Assembly: GCF_000308815.1 (NCBI RefSeq)
Contig: NZ_BAFX01000192.1
Coordinates: 1 to 42,326 of the forward strand
Direction of reading: 5' to 3'
Length of the DNA stretch: 42,326 bases
From: Nocardia concava NBRC 100430
GTDB taxonomy: Bacteria; Actinomycetota; Actinomycetes; Mycobacteriales; Mycobacteriaceae
Position 1 is the stretch's first letter. Every line of letters starts with the position of its first letter. The notes under the pieces were generated by a model. That model had not been told where the DNA came from, did no database searches, and saw only the letters and a program-made list of their open reading frames with translations. A program made the translations under genes and the position numbers. Shown here in pieces: positions 17,321 to 27,175 of this stretch.

Positions 17321-19243
17321 ATGGCAAGTCCACACCAAATCCTAACGATCGGTTCGTTTTTCGGCCCCTACCGGCTGGACCGCCTCATCGGGCGCGGCGG
17401 GATGGGCGAGGTGTATCAGGCGTACGACACGGCGAAGGATCGTGTCGTCGCGATCAAGGTGCTGCCGGAGCGGCTGGCACAGGATCCGGTGTATCGGCAA
17501 CGGTTTCAACGGGAATCGCATGCGGCGGCCCGGCTGCGCGAGGCGCACGTGGTGCCCATCCACGACTACGGGGAGATCGACGGACGGCTCTACATCGATA
17601 TGCGCCTGGTCGACGGCGAGAACCTGCGTGAGCTGCTGGACCGCACCGGCCCCTTGTCGCCCGCGACCACGGTGGAACTCGTCCGGCAGATGGCCGCCGC
17701 ACTCGACGCCGCGCACGGGGACGGGCTGCTGCACCGCGACGTGAAACCGGACAACATACTGATCACCCGGGACGGGTTCGCGTATCTGGTGGATTTCGGC
17801 ATCGCGCAGTCGGCGACCGACGAGAGCCTGACCACCGACGGTTCCGCGCTCGGTTCCTTCCGCTACATGGCACCCGAGCGGTTCAGCACCCGCGACTTCA
17901 CTCCGGCCGCCGACGTCTACGCGCTCACCTGTGTGATGTTCGAATGCCTCACGGGCACAAGGCCGTTTCAGGGCGGTACCAACGTCTCGCTCATGCGCGC
18001 GCACCTGTTCGACCAGCCGCCCCCGCCGAGTGCGTTGCGGCCCGGCGTGCCCGCGGCCTTCGACGCGGTGGTCGCGCGCGGCCTGGCCAAGAATCCGAAC
18101 GACCGGTTCGGCACGGCGGGCGAACTGGCCGCGGCGGCACAGGAGGCGACTTCGAAATCCGATGCGCCCCCGGCTCATTCCGGCCGAACGCTCGGCGGGT
18201 GGATCCGTCTGGTCGCGAGCATGGTGTTCGCCCTCGTCCTGGTCGCCGCGTCGATCGGGTTCGCGGGCTGGGCGGCCATGCGGCCGAAAGTGGCGGGCAC
18301 GGCGGTGGCGGACGCCAAGGCCTTGACCGGACCCGATATCGAACTGCTCTCGACGGTCAATGCCGTCGGATACAAGCGCGCCAACTGCACGCACAACCAG
18401 CTCGACGAATCCATGCTCGCCTTCTTCACCTGCGAGGCCAATCCGGCCACGAATGAGCCGTTCGCACAGTTCATCCGGTTCCGCGGTGTCGACCAGTTGC
18501 GCGCGTTCCACACCACGGTCTTCCTCGGCCAATTCCACGGCGGAGTCTGCACCGGCGATGCGCCCGGCGTCGATGCGCCCGCGCTGGTCGCCGGTAAGGA
18601 AATCGGCCGCAGAGCGTGTTTCCTGGACACCGCCAGCTCGGCGACCGCGCCGCCGCCGGGTCTGGAATTCACCGACGAGTCCGCGGTGGCGATGGCCATC
18701 TTCGTCTGGGACCGCACCGACAGCACGAGGTACCGGGATTACTACGCCAAACAGGACGCCAACGTATTCCTCAGCGGCGAGAATGTGCCCGGCGATCCCG
18801 ACTCGTTCACCGACGCCGACCGCGCCCTGCTCGGATACGCCGGTAATGACTACCGCCGCACCAACTGTCGGCATGCGAAGCCGGGTGACAACCAGAACGC
18901 GGCGTTGGTGTGCGGCACCCCCGACTCGGCGACGATTCTGTATGGTTTCGCCTACAACAGCGGACCCAGATCGTGGTACGAAACCGGCCTCGCCACCGCG
19001 TCACCCCACGCTTGCGGCAGCAAGACCGGTGCGGACAATGTGTGGCGCCGGGCCAATGCCGCTGTGGGACGGTTCTTCTGCTTCACCGATACCGAGGAGA
19101 AGCCGCCCCGCCCCTGCCTGGTGGCGGAGCGTGACGATCTGCCGCTGGCGGTACTGCTGTGCACTCTGGATCCGGACGATCCGCAAACCGGGCCGAAGAC
19201 GGAAGCCGAATTGCTCACCTGGTTCCAGCGGAATTTCGGCTAG
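17321..19243 (+). CDS. Receptor-type serine/threonine protein kinase with duplicated Cys4 ectodomain
   Basis: A 640-residue PknB-type Hanks kinase. The cytosolic domain has the glycine loop GRGGMGEVY (24-32), K46 in VAIKVL, HRDVKPDN with catalytic D140, DFG D158 and MAPERF. A juxtamembrane stretch leads to one membrane helix at about 296-317. The outside part carries two homologous modules, roughly 343-490 and 501-640. Each holds four cysteines in nearly the same spacing (C356, C371, C410, C433; C516, C531, C565, C587), with shared motifs such as Y(K/R)R-NC-H and GR--CF. PASTA repeats are absent. ATG 17321 was chosen because it starts 16 residues before the first kinase strand. The ligand is unknown. 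Confidence 0.93.
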   Translation: MASPHQILTIGSFFGPYRLDRLIGRGGMGEVYQAYDTAKDRVVAIKVLPERLAQDPVYRQRFQRESHAAARLREAHVVPIHDYGEIDGRLYIDMRLVDGENLRELLDRTGPLSPATTVELVRQMAAALDAAHGDGLLHRDVKPDNILITRDGFAYLVDFGIAQSATDESLTTDGSALGSFRYMAPERFSTRDFTPAADVYALTCVMFECLTGTRPFQGGTNVSLMRAHLFDQPPPPSALRPGVPAAFDAVVARGLAKNPNDRFGTAGELAAAAQEATSKSDAPPAHSGRTLGGWIRLVASMVFALVLVAASIGFAGWAAMRPKVAGTAVADAKALTGPDIELLSTVNAVGYKRANCTHNQLDESMLAFFTCEANPATNEPFAQFIRFRGVDQLRAFHTTVFLGQFHGGVCTGDAPGVDAPALVAGKEIGRRACFLDTASSATAPPPGLEFTDESAVAMAIFVWDRTDSTRYRDYYAKQDANVFLSGENVPGDPDSFTDADRALLGYAGNDYRRTNCRHAKPGDNQNAALVCGTPDSATILYGFAYNSGPRSWYETGLATASPHACGSKTGADNVWRRANAAVGRFFCFTDTEEKPPRPCLVAERDDLPLAVLLCTLDPDDPQTGPKTEAELLTWFQRNFG

Positions 19244-19255
19244 GACGGCATTTAT

Positions 19256-19376
19256 GAGTAAGTACGGGACAGGTGGCCGGCGCGGTGGCGGGGCGTTGTT
19301 CGCTTAACAGGCGATTCGTCTTGATCTGGAATCAAGGTGGATCCCGCCGTGCCCGGCTCAGTTCCCGTACTCACTA
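19256..19376. terminator. Imperfect long inverted repeat between convergent genes
   Basis: AGTACGGGA at 19261-19269 pairs with TCCCGTACT at 19363-19371, with imperfect GC-rich extensions inward on both sides. A smaller CTTGAT/ATCAAG hairpin lies between them. Located between the ends of two convergent genes, it is best read as a two-way terminator. The length and inverted ends would also fit a remnant of a small mobile element. Confidence 0.5.
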
Positions 19377-19409
19377 TTCAATGCGCTATCGAGTTGTGGC
19401 GCAACCTAT

Positions 19410-20357
19410 TTAATGGACCGCGAAAAGCGAGGCGTAAACCGGGCGGTCGTGCTCGGTCACCACCTGGCCGGCGACCTGCGTACCGGTGAGGGTGTGCAGG
19501 CGCAGGTCGAGGTGACGCTCCTGCTCGACGCTGTACATCTCGGTGTCGGCGGGCATCCAGTCGCGCAGGGATTCGGCATGCCGCTCGCGGCCGCGCTCCA
19601 GTTCGTTGCGCAGTTCCGCGAGATCGCGCGCCTCGAAAGGCTGCGGCTCGACGTGCGGCGGCTCTGCCCGCCAGGCCGCGACGCCATAGGCGAAGCACAC
19701 CAACGGCATCCACATCTCCGCGAAGTAGCGCGGATCGGGAGCGATCTCCAGGCCCGCGAACTTCTCGCCGACGAAGAACAGCGCGCCCAGCTGGCCGGGC
19801 AGCAGTTCCAGACGGCTGCGGAACTGGGTGAGCACCGCACGCTTGCGCGTGAGGATCTGCTCCAGGTGCCCGCGCGGCGGCAGCCCGTACCGGCTGTTCA
19901 CGGCCGAGATATCGCCCCACAGCTTGGAATACCCGGGCTTGCCGCGCAGTGCGAGCGCCTTGGCGCGCAGCTCCATCGGCAGCACGAAGAACCACTGGTC
20001 GCGCCCCTGCAGGTACCCGCCCTGGGCGGCCTGCACGCAGCAGGCGTCCTCGAACAGCCGGGTCTCCCCCGTGCTCAGCAGGGCCGCCGAGCACAGCGCG
20101 TGATTCTGCGCCCCCTCCTGGATGTAGCCGATGTGCAGCGGCACGATGGCCACCCCGGAGGGCGCGCCATTGTGCAGCTCCACACTGCCGTATCCGACAA
20201 CGCGATTCAGCTTCAGCCCGGAGCGCGGCGGCACGATGCCGGGCCGCTCGGGCCCGAAGATCGGCACGGCGGTGAGCGCGCCCGCGACCTGCGGTGCGCC
20301 CAGCGCGTACCCGGCCAGGTCGACCGGCGCACGCACCAGGGTGTCGAGTCGCTTCAT
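19410..20357 (-). CDS. ARPP-1-like (DUF6569-type) protein
   Basis: A 315-residue soluble protein. A beta-rich N-terminal half carries GYIQEGAQNHALCSA, LLSTGETRLFEDACCVQAA and GRDQWFFVLPMELRAKAL, which recall the ARPP-1 domain (ARG- and rhodanese-phosphatase-associated protein) with its conserved cysteine block after a glycine-asparagine turn. The C-terminal half is helical and acidic/basic. The enzymatic role is unknown. It is the last gene of a tight operon: an AAGGAG ribosome site bridges the 12-base gap after the 79-residue gene. The family call is from memory of the domain pattern and is moderate. Confidence 0.6.
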   Translation of the reverse strand: MKRLDTLVRAPVDLAGYALGAPQVAGALTAVPIFGPERPGIVPPRSGLKLNRVVGYGSVELHNGAPSGVAIVPLHIGYIQEGAQNHALCSAALLSTGETRLFEDACCVQAAQGGYLQGRDQWFFVLPMELRAKALALRGKPGYSKLWGDISAVNSRYGLPPRGHLEQILTRKRAVLTQFRSRLELLPGQLGALFFVGEKFAGLEIAPDPRYFAEMWMPLVCFAYGVAAWRAEPPHVEPQPFEARDLAELRNELERGRERHAESLRDWMPADTEMYSVEQERHLDLRLHTLTGTQVAGQVVTEHDRPVYASLFAVH

Positions 20358-20369
20358 GGTGGGAACTCC

Positions 20370-20609
20370 TTATCCGGCCCGTTCGGCCGGGTTGTGCGCG
20401 AGCACGTCGAGCTCGGTGATCAGGGGACGCTCGAACCAGATCGGCCCGCCCAGCCGGACGACCGCGTCGAGGACGCGGACCAGCCGGGCGCCGGGCCCGG
20501 CCGAGCGATGCTGTCGCGCAGCACTTTCCGGGATGTGATCCGTGCCGGGCTCCGGCACGAGCCGCCCGCGGGGACACCCGGGGCGAATGACGTTGTCGAG
20601 CAGGGTCAT
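20370..20609 (-). CDS. 79-residue protein of unknown function
   Basis: Starts at ATG 20609, overlapping the stop of the VWA gene by four bases (ATGA), so translation is coupled. The N-terminal half is basic and proline/glycine-rich, probably disordered. The C-terminal half (ARLVRVLDAVVRLGGPIW, then FERPLITELDVLAHNP) looks like a helix, a strand and a helix. No family is recognised. Its position between the VWA and ARPP-1-like genes argues that it is a real component of that unit, perhaps an adaptor. Confidence 0.65.
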   Translation of the reverse strand: MTLLDNVIRPGCPRGRLVPEPGTDHIPESAARQHRSAGPGARLVRVLDAVVRLGGPIWFERPLITELDVLAHNPAERAG

Positions 20610-22027
20610 CCGGTCACTCCTTCCAGGCGAGCGTCGAGGTAACGGTGGGCGGCCGCGCGGAGCCAGTCCGCGCCCGCGGGGGTGCGGGCGAACAGCCAGG
20701 GCAGCAGGGCGGCGAAATCGTCCTGGTGCCAGAATCCGGTGGTCGGCAGGGCCGGCGCCGGATCGCGCAGGGTGCGGTCGTCGCTGCCGGTGAACATGGC
20801 GCGGCACACCATGATCGGGGTCCGCACACCTATGGCCGACAGGGTCGCCGCGACCCGGGCCAGATCGCCGGGTAGCCGGTTCTCGTAGCCGTCGGTCACG
20901 ACGATCACCAGATCCGGTGTGCCGGAATCGGTCTCCTCCCCCGTGGTCTGCGGATCCTCGACGACAACACGTGCGGGCGCGACGTTCGGTTCACCGAACG
21001 GTCCCTCGGGATTCGCACCCGGCCCCGGACCGTCCGTCGCGACAACGGTTTCGAGCGCGTCCAGCACGCCCGTCGCCAGATCGGTCGCGGCGGACTGCCC
21101 GGCCCCGACCTCGATCACGCTGAGCCGTGCGCACACCCGATCGAGCACCAGGCGCAGCGCCTCGGCCTGCGAGAGCAGCGCCCATTCGCGCTCGCCGTAG
21201 CCGCGCATGGACTCCGACGTGTCCAGGACCAGGGCGACGTGGCCGGGCAGGCGCGGCACGGCGCGCGTGGCCGCGGCGACGTAAGCGGTGAGCGCGGAAC
21301 CCAGCTCGTGGGCCGAGCCGCCGCGGAAGAGGTGGACCAGGGTCGCCGCGATATCGCCGCGGTTGGTGACGGTGACGATGGGCTCGCGCACGCGGACCGG
21401 CTCCAGCGGTGCGACGGGCTCGGTGAGCATGGGCACGCCGTGGGTGCCGGGTGCGTAGAGCTGACGCACGCGCTCGAGCGCTTGAACCGGATTCGTGGTG
21501 AACCGCAGCAGCTTTCGATGCAGTTCGGGCGAGTCGACATCACCCTCGGTGATCAGCCGCAGGCAGCCGCGTGCGGTGTTCTTGCCGAGCGCGTGCTCGA
21601 AGCAGTCCACCAGCGCCGGGCGGCGGGCGGCGATGAGCAGTTCGGCGTCCGGGTGGTCCAGGACGAAGGTGAGGATGGCGCGGGTGACGTGCTTGTGGTT
21701 CGCACGCAGGCGGCGGGCGGCCAGCAGCACGGTGATGACCTGCGCGGGCGGCAGTCCGAAAATCAGTGCGCGCGTGGCCTTGTCGAGGATCACGCGGGTG
21801 GCCTGGGGCAGGTCGGCGCGCGAGGCGAGCAGCGTCTGCAGCAGGACACGGGCGCGCTGGCTCTCGTGCACGCCGGGCACGAGCGCGAGCAGCAGATACC
21901 GCTCGGGATCGGCGGCGTGGGCGGCCCGGTGGAATTCCGCGTCGCCCCACGACACGACACCGGCCCGGGACAGCGTCAGGGGCGCGCCGTGGGTGCGGAG
22001 GTGGTCGAGAATTACTGCGGTGTTCAC
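20606..22027 (-). CDS. VWA-domain protein with helical N-terminal half (possibly Ro60/TROVE-like build)
   Basis: A 473-residue protein if read from GTG 22027. The first 260 residues are predicted helical repeats (blocks QATRVILDKATRALIFG and HKHVTRAILTFVLDHPD). The von Willebrand A domain follows, with the metal-dependent adhesion site LVLDTSESM (D269) and VTDGYENR. A helical repeat plus VWA is the layout of Ro60/TROVE proteins, which bind misfolded or Y RNAs, but I cannot confirm a TROVE match. The first 24 bases of a longer reading from GTG 22051 fall within a hairpin, so the shorter start is preferred. First gene of the three-gene operon. Confidence 0.75.
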   Translation of the reverse strand: MNTAVILDHLRTHGAPLTLSRAGVVSWGDAEFHRAAHAADPERYLLLALVPGVHESQRARVLLQTLLASRADLPQATRVILDKATRALIFGLPPAQVITVLLAARRLRANHKHVTRAILTFVLDHPDAELLIAARRPALVDCFEHALGKNTARGCLRLITEGDVDSPELHRKLLRFTTNPVQALERVRQLYAPGTHGVPMLTEPVAPLEPVRVREPIVTVTNRGDIAATLVHLFRGGSAHELGSALTAYVAAATRAVPRLPGHVALVLDTSESMRGYGEREWALLSQAEALRLVLDRVCARLSVIEVGAGQSAATDLATGVLDALETVVATDGPGPGANPEGPFGEPNVAPARVVVEDPQTTGEETDSGTPDLVIVVTDGYENRLPGDLARVAATLSAIGVRTPIMVCRAMFTGSDDRTLRDPAPALPTTGFWHQDDFAALLPWLFARTPAGADWLRAAAHRYLDARLEGVTG

Positions 22028-22042
22028 CCATCGAGTATGGGA

Positions 22043-22082
22043 GCGCCGCACCCGGGAAATCCATTGATTTTAGGTGCGGCGC
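22043..22082. terminator. Hairpin after the alcohol dehydrogenase operon
   Basis: GCGCCGCACC (22043-22052) and GGTGCGGCGC (22073-22082) pair perfectly around a 20-base loop. It lies just beyond the alcohol dehydrogenase stop and just before the VWA start on the same strand. It could end the upstream operon or control the downstream one. A second, shorter pair (CCATTC 22085-22090, GAATGG 22100-22105) overlaps the dehydrogenase stop. Confidence 0.5.
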
Positions 22083-22095
22083 AGCCATTCTCGAT

Positions 22096-23208
22096 TCAGG
22101 AATGGTCGAAAATAATGATTTGACGGACTGCCTTACCATCGGCCAGCAGATCCATCGCCTCGTTGATTTCGTCGAGCCGAATTCGCGAGGAAATCAATTT
22201 CTCCACCGGCAGTCGCCCGTCCCGCCACATCTGCTCGTAGCGCGGGATGTCCCGGGCCGGAACGGCGGAGCCGAGGTAGCTGCCCACGATGGTGCGCGCC
22301 TCCGCCGTGATGCTCAGCGGGGGTAGTGTCACGGTCGAGTCCGGTCCCGGCAGCCCGACGGTGATCGTCATGCCACCGGGTTCGGTTGCCGCATAGGCGG
22401 TTTCGAATGCGTCGGGATGTCCCGCGCACTCCACCACATACCGCGCCCGCACCTTCTCCTCGGCGACCTGTTCCGGCGTGTAGGTCTCGGTCGCCCCGAG
22501 CTCCTTCGCCATGGCGAGCTTGTCGTCCATCCGGTCCACGGCGATAACCCGCTCTACGCCAACGGCTTTCGCGGTCAGCAGTGCCGCCATTCCGACCCCG
22601 CCGAGCCCGACCACCATGAGGCTGTCCTCCGGCCGCGGCTTCGCCACGTTCAGCACCGCCCCGCCGCCGGTGAGCACCGCGCACCCGAACAGCGCCGCGA
22701 TCTCCGGCGGCACCGAATTGCCCACGGGCACAAGGGACGCCCGGTCAACCACGGCATGCGTGGCGAACCCGGAAACCCCGAGGTGATGCCGCACCCGGGC
22801 ACCGCCGCGGGACAGATGCCCGCTGTGGTGCAGCAACTCCCCCGCCGTATTCGCGGCCGTGCCCGCGGCACAGGGCAGTTGCCCGTCCCGCGCGCACGCG
22901 TCGCAGTCCTCGCAGCGCGGCAGGAAGGACATGACCACCCGTTGCCCGATGAGCAGATCGGCGACCCGTTCCCCGACCGCCACCACCGTGCCCGCGGCCT
23001 CGTGGCCGAGCAGCATGGGCAGCGGGCGCGGGCGATTGCCGTCCACCACACTGAGATCCGAGTGACAGAGCCCGGCCGCCTCGATGGCGACCAGGACCTC
23101 GGTCGGTCCCGGATCGCCGAGTTCGAGTTGGCACACGCTGATCGGGCGGGAGTCCGCGTAGGGCCGCTCGCGCCCGATCTCCTCCAGTACCGCGCCGCGA
23201 ATATGCAT
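22096..23208 (-). CDS. Zinc-dependent alcohol dehydrogenase (MDR family)
   Basis: A 370-residue medium-chain dehydrogenase. Catalytic zinc ligands lie in GLCHSD (C48) and GHEAAG (H69, E70). The structural zinc loop has four cysteines (CEDCDAC, then LPC), and the Rossmann motif is GLGGVG followed by AVDRMDDK, suggesting NAD+. It oxidises an alcohol or reduces an aldehyde; the substrate is unknown. Its ATG overlaps the stop of the upstream acyl-CoA dehydrogenase by one base, so the enzyme probably acts in the same catabolic pathway. Confidence 0.9.
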   Translation of the reverse strand: MHIRGAVLEEIGRERPYADSRPISVCQLELGDPGPTEVLVAIEAAGLCHSDLSVVDGNRPRPLPMLLGHEAAGTVVAVGERVADLLIGQRVVMSFLPRCEDCDACARDGQLPCAAGTAANTAGELLHHSGHLSRGGARVRHHLGVSGFATHAVVDRASLVPVGNSVPPEIAALFGCAVLTGGGAVLNVAKPRPEDSLMVVGLGGVGMAALLTAKAVGVERVIAVDRMDDKLAMAKELGATETYTPEQVAEEKVRARYVVECAGHPDAFETAYAATEPGGMTITVGLPGPDSTVTLPPLSITAEARTIVGSYLGSAVPARDIPRYEQMWRDGRLPVEKLISSRIRLDEINEAMDLLADGKAVRQIIIFDHS

Positions 23209-24329
23209 CAGATCTCGACCATCTGGTAGTCGGCGACACAGCCGCCCAGGTAGCGCAGGTGGTCGGAGGAGTCACCGAGGGTGTGCTCGATGGCGGTGAG
23301 CCGCGCGGTGTAGTGGCCGACCGGGTATTCGTCGGTCATGCCGATGCCGCCGTGCATCTGGATGGCCTCCTGCCCGATGTGCCGGGCGGAGCGGCCGATG
23401 CGCAGCTTGGCCCGCGAGGCGACGACCGGGTCGACGATGCCGTCGGCCAGCGACATGGACGCGTACATGCTCATGCCGCGCGCCAGTTCGAGCGAGACGT
23501 ACATGTCGGCGGCGCGCTGGGTCAGCGTCTGGAAGGTGCGCAGCGGGACCCCGAACTGCTTGCGGGTCTTGAGGTATTCGGCGGTGAGCCGCAGCGACTC
23601 CTCCATCGCGCCGATGGCCTCGGCGCACAGCGCGGCCTGCGCCCCGGCCAGCGCGGCCTGGATCGCGGCGGACGCATCGCCGGGCTCGCCGAGTGGTTCG
23701 GCCGTGACACCGTCGAATTCGATGTCGGCGCCGCGCGTCCCGTCGTGCCCGGCATAGGTCCGGCGGCGCACGCCTTCGGCGGTGGGGTCGACCAGGAACA
23801 GCCCGACGCCGCCCTCGACGGCCGCGCTGACGATCAGCAAATCGGCGCAATCACCGTGGGATACGGGGTGTTTGCGGCCGGTGAGCCGCCACCCGTCCTG
23901 CCAGACCGCTTGGGTGGCGGTCTCGGCTGCGGGCCAGCGCAGGCCCGGTTCGCCGTGCGCGAAGGCGAGTTTCAGCTCACCCTCGGCGATGCGCGGCAGC
24001 AGATCCTTGCGCTGGGCGTCGCAGCCGACGGTGGAGATGAGCCAGCCCGGCAGCAGCGCGCAGTCCAGCACCGGTTCGGGGGCGAGGCTGCGGCCGATCT
24101 CGGTCATGATCAGCATGGCCTCGATGGGGCCCGCGCCCATGCCGCCGTCCTCCTCGGCGAAAGTCAGTCCGAGCAGCCCGATTTCGGCGAAGGTGGCCCA
24201 GATCTTGGGGTCCCAGCCGAGTTCGGTGCCGACCATCTGATTGCGGCGCTCGGGGGTGTAGCCGCGCGAGAGCACGTCACGCACCGTGTCGCGCAGCATT
24301 TCCTGTTCGGGGGTGAGATCGAAATCCAT
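23208..24329 (-). CDS. Acyl-CoA dehydrogenase, second subunit-type
   Basis: A 373-residue flavoprotein of the acyl-CoA dehydrogenase fold: N-terminal helices from DFDLTPEQEMLRDTVRDVL, GLLGLTFAEEDGG, a middle beta domain (LTGRKHPVSHGDCADLL) and the C-terminal helical domain with KTRKQFGVPL and QMHGGIGMTDEYPVGH. It introduces a double bond next to the thioester using FAD. It is directly downstream of a second such gene with a nine-base gap. In actinobacteria such unlike pairs often form alpha2beta2 enzymes for sterol side chains or branched acyl-CoAs. Confidence 0.9.
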   Translation of the reverse strand: MDFDLTPEQEMLRDTVRDVLSRGYTPERRNQMVGTELGWDPKIWATFAEIGLLGLTFAEEDGGMGAGPIEAMLIMTEIGRSLAPEPVLDCALLPGWLISTVGCDAQRKDLLPRIAEGELKLAFAHGEPGLRWPAAETATQAVWQDGWRLTGRKHPVSHGDCADLLIVSAAVEGGVGLFLVDPTAEGVRRRTYAGHDGTRGADIEFDGVTAEPLGEPGDASAAIQAALAGAQAALCAEAIGAMEESLRLTAEYLKTRKQFGVPLRTFQTLTQRAADMYVSLELARGMSMYASMSLADGIVDPVVASRAKLRIGRSARHIGQEAIQMHGGIGMTDEYPVGHYTARLTAIEHTLGDSSDHLRYLGGCVADYQMVEI

Positions 24330-24338
24330 TGCGCTGCC

Positions 24339-25505
<1,167 letters not shown>

Positions 25506-25558
25506 GCGTTGACCTCCAGTTCCATGGCTACCCCCGCCATCGCCGGATATGATACACA

Positions 25559-25574
25559 GAGACCGCAGTGTCTC
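25559..25574. promoter_or_regulatory. Candidate operator GAGAC-N6-GTCTC
   Basis: Short inverted repeat in the 117-base divergent region between the acyl-CoA dehydrogenase operon and the patatin/TetR operon. The TetR gene in the second operon is the obvious candidate to bind it and control both sides. Confidence 0.4.
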
Positions 25575-25622
25575 AAATAGGGTCGTATACTCGAACGTCC
25601 CAGCACCTCGAAGGGAGCCCCT

Positions 25623-26594
25623 GTGCCAGACCGCGACCGCGCAGTGCCCGAAGACAGCGCACTCGGCGCCGGCGAACTCATTGCCCGGCGGCACCGCGAG
25701 GGCAGCCGGCCCGGACAGCGCACCGACGCGCATCGGCTGGCACTGGTCATCGAGGGCGGCTCCTCGCGCGGCGCGTACTCGCACGGAATGGCCATGGCCA
25801 TCGAGGAATTGGGCGTGCTGCCCTGCTTCGACGCGGTGTACGGCGCCTCGGCGGGCGCGCTGAACGCGGCGTGGCTGCTGTGCGGGCGCGCGGTGGAATC
25901 CAAGCGGGCCTGGAATCCCGAGGTGATCAATCGGGTGATCAATCCGAGCCGGGCGCTGCGCGGCGGCAAGGTGGTCGACACCGAATACCTGGTGCACACG
26001 GTGTACGAGCGGCTGGTGCCGATGGATTTCCCGGCGATCCTGGCCAATCCGATCACCTTCCATCCGATCGCCACCGACGCCGACACGGGCGCGGCGGTCG
26101 ATCTGCATCCTGAGCTCAGCGATCCCCGTTCGGTGCAGATCGCGTTGAAGGCCTCGACCTGCCTGCCGATCCTGGCCGGGCGGCCGGTCCGCATCGGCGC
26201 GCGACGGTACGTCGATGCCGGGCTCTCCGAATCCGTCCCGGTGCGCACGGCGCTGGCGCAGGGGGCGACCCGCGTGCTGGTGCTGCGCACGCGGCGCGAT
26301 GACGAAACCATGCGTCCGCCTTCGACTCTGGAGACCCGGGTGGTGGCCCGCTTCCTGTCCCGGCACGCGCCGGGGACCGTCGAGCCGTGGCTCGGGCGGG
26401 TGCGGCGGCACCACAGCGACGAGGCCGACTTCGGTTCCGATCCGGCCGTACTGCAGATCCGCCCGCCGCACAGCGCCCCCGACATCGGCCGCGTCACCCG
26501 CGATCCCGCGCTCCTACAGGAGGCGCTGACCCTGGGACGCGCGGCCACCGCCGCGACCCTGTCGGCGTACCTGGCCCCTAAGCTGTCCGCGTGA
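25623..26594 (+). CDS. Patatin-like phospholipase
   Basis: A 323-residue lipase of the patatin fold. The oxyanion hole is EGGSSRGAYSHG, the nucleophile S76 lies in GASAG, and the catalytic aspartate is D198 in a DAG variant of the usual DGG/DGA dyad motif. It cleaves acyl esters of phospholipids or other lipids and is probably cytosolic, as no signal peptide is seen. GTG 25623 follows an AAGGGAG site. It overlaps the TetR gene (GTGA), giving a coupled two-gene unit divergent from the beta-oxidation genes. Confidence 0.9.
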   Translation: MPDRDRAVPEDSALGAGELIARRHREGSRPGQRTDAHRLALVIEGGSSRGAYSHGMAMAIEELGVLPCFDAVYGASAGALNAAWLLCGRAVESKRAWNPEVINRVINPSRALRGGKVVDTEYLVHTVYERLVPMDFPAILANPITFHPIATDADTGAAVDLHPELSDPRSVQIALKASTCLPILAGRPVRIGARRYVDAGLSESVPVRTALAQGATRVLVLRTRRDDETMRPPSTLETRVVARFLSRHAPGTVEPWLGRVRRHHSDEADFGSDPAVLQIRPPHSAPDIGRVTRDPALLQEALTLGRAATAATLSAYLAPKLSA

Positions 26595-27175
26595 CGCGCG
26601 CGGAGGGAACCAGAGCGCCGGGCCGCCCGGGCGCGGCCAGCCCGGAGGACGTACTCGAGGCGGCCATCGAGGTCTTCCTGGCCGGAAAACGGCTGGACGT
26701 CAATGCCATTGCCGCCCAGCTGGGAGTGGGGCGGGCCAGCATCTACCGCTGGTTCGGATCCCGGGACGGACTGCTGGGCGCGGCGGTGGCGCGGCAGCTG
26801 GAGAAGGTGGTGGCCCACGCCGATCGCCGCACCTCGGGCTCCGGCGGCGAGCGCCTGACCGCGGTGCTGAATCGCACCATCGATCTGCTGGTCGAGAACG
26901 ACGCGCTGCGTTGGTATTTCGACAACGAGTCGACCGCCGCGCTGCGCCTGATCACCCGCGGTGACGGGATCGTGCACCAGTCCGCGGTGGCTCTCGTGGA
27001 GCGGTTCATCGAGCGCGCGGAGTCCGAGGGCTACGAGCCTCCCATCGAACGCGACACCCTGGCCTACGCCCTGGTCCGGTTGTGGGAGGCATTCCTCTAC
27101 AACGATGCGGTGGCGGGGTTCCGCGGTGATGTCGACCGCCTGCGCAAGGTGCAAACCGCCCTACTGCGCGCGTGA
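26591..27175 (+). CDS. TetR-family regulator, QsdR-like
   Basis: A 194-residue regulator. The DNA-binding region is AAIEVFLAGKRLDVNAIAAQLGVGRASIYRWFGSRDGLL (helix-turn-helix around residues 35-58). The C-terminal ligand domain has YFDNESTAALRLITRGDG and RLWEAFLYND, as in the QsdR subgroup. It is coupled to the patatin gene and divergent from the acyl-CoA dehydrogenases, so it likely senses an acyl-CoA or fatty compound. It overlaps the convergent DUF3159 gene by 15 bases. Confidence 0.88.
   Translation: MTRAEGTRAPGRPGAASPEDVLEAAIEVFLAGKRLDVNAIAAQLGVGRASIYRWFGSRDGLLGAAVARQLEKVVAHADRRTSGSGGERLTAVLNRTIDLLVENDALRWYFDNESTAALRLITRGDGIVHQSAVALVERFIERAESEGYEPPIERDTLAYALVRLWEAFLYNDAVAGFRGDVDRLRKVQTALLRA

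Noticed and set aside
20606..22051. A Y RNA gene next to a Ro60-like protein
   Set aside because: Only 68 bases separate the VWA start from the upstream gene, and no Y-RNA-like fold with a tRNA-like half was recognised in the operon or its flanks.
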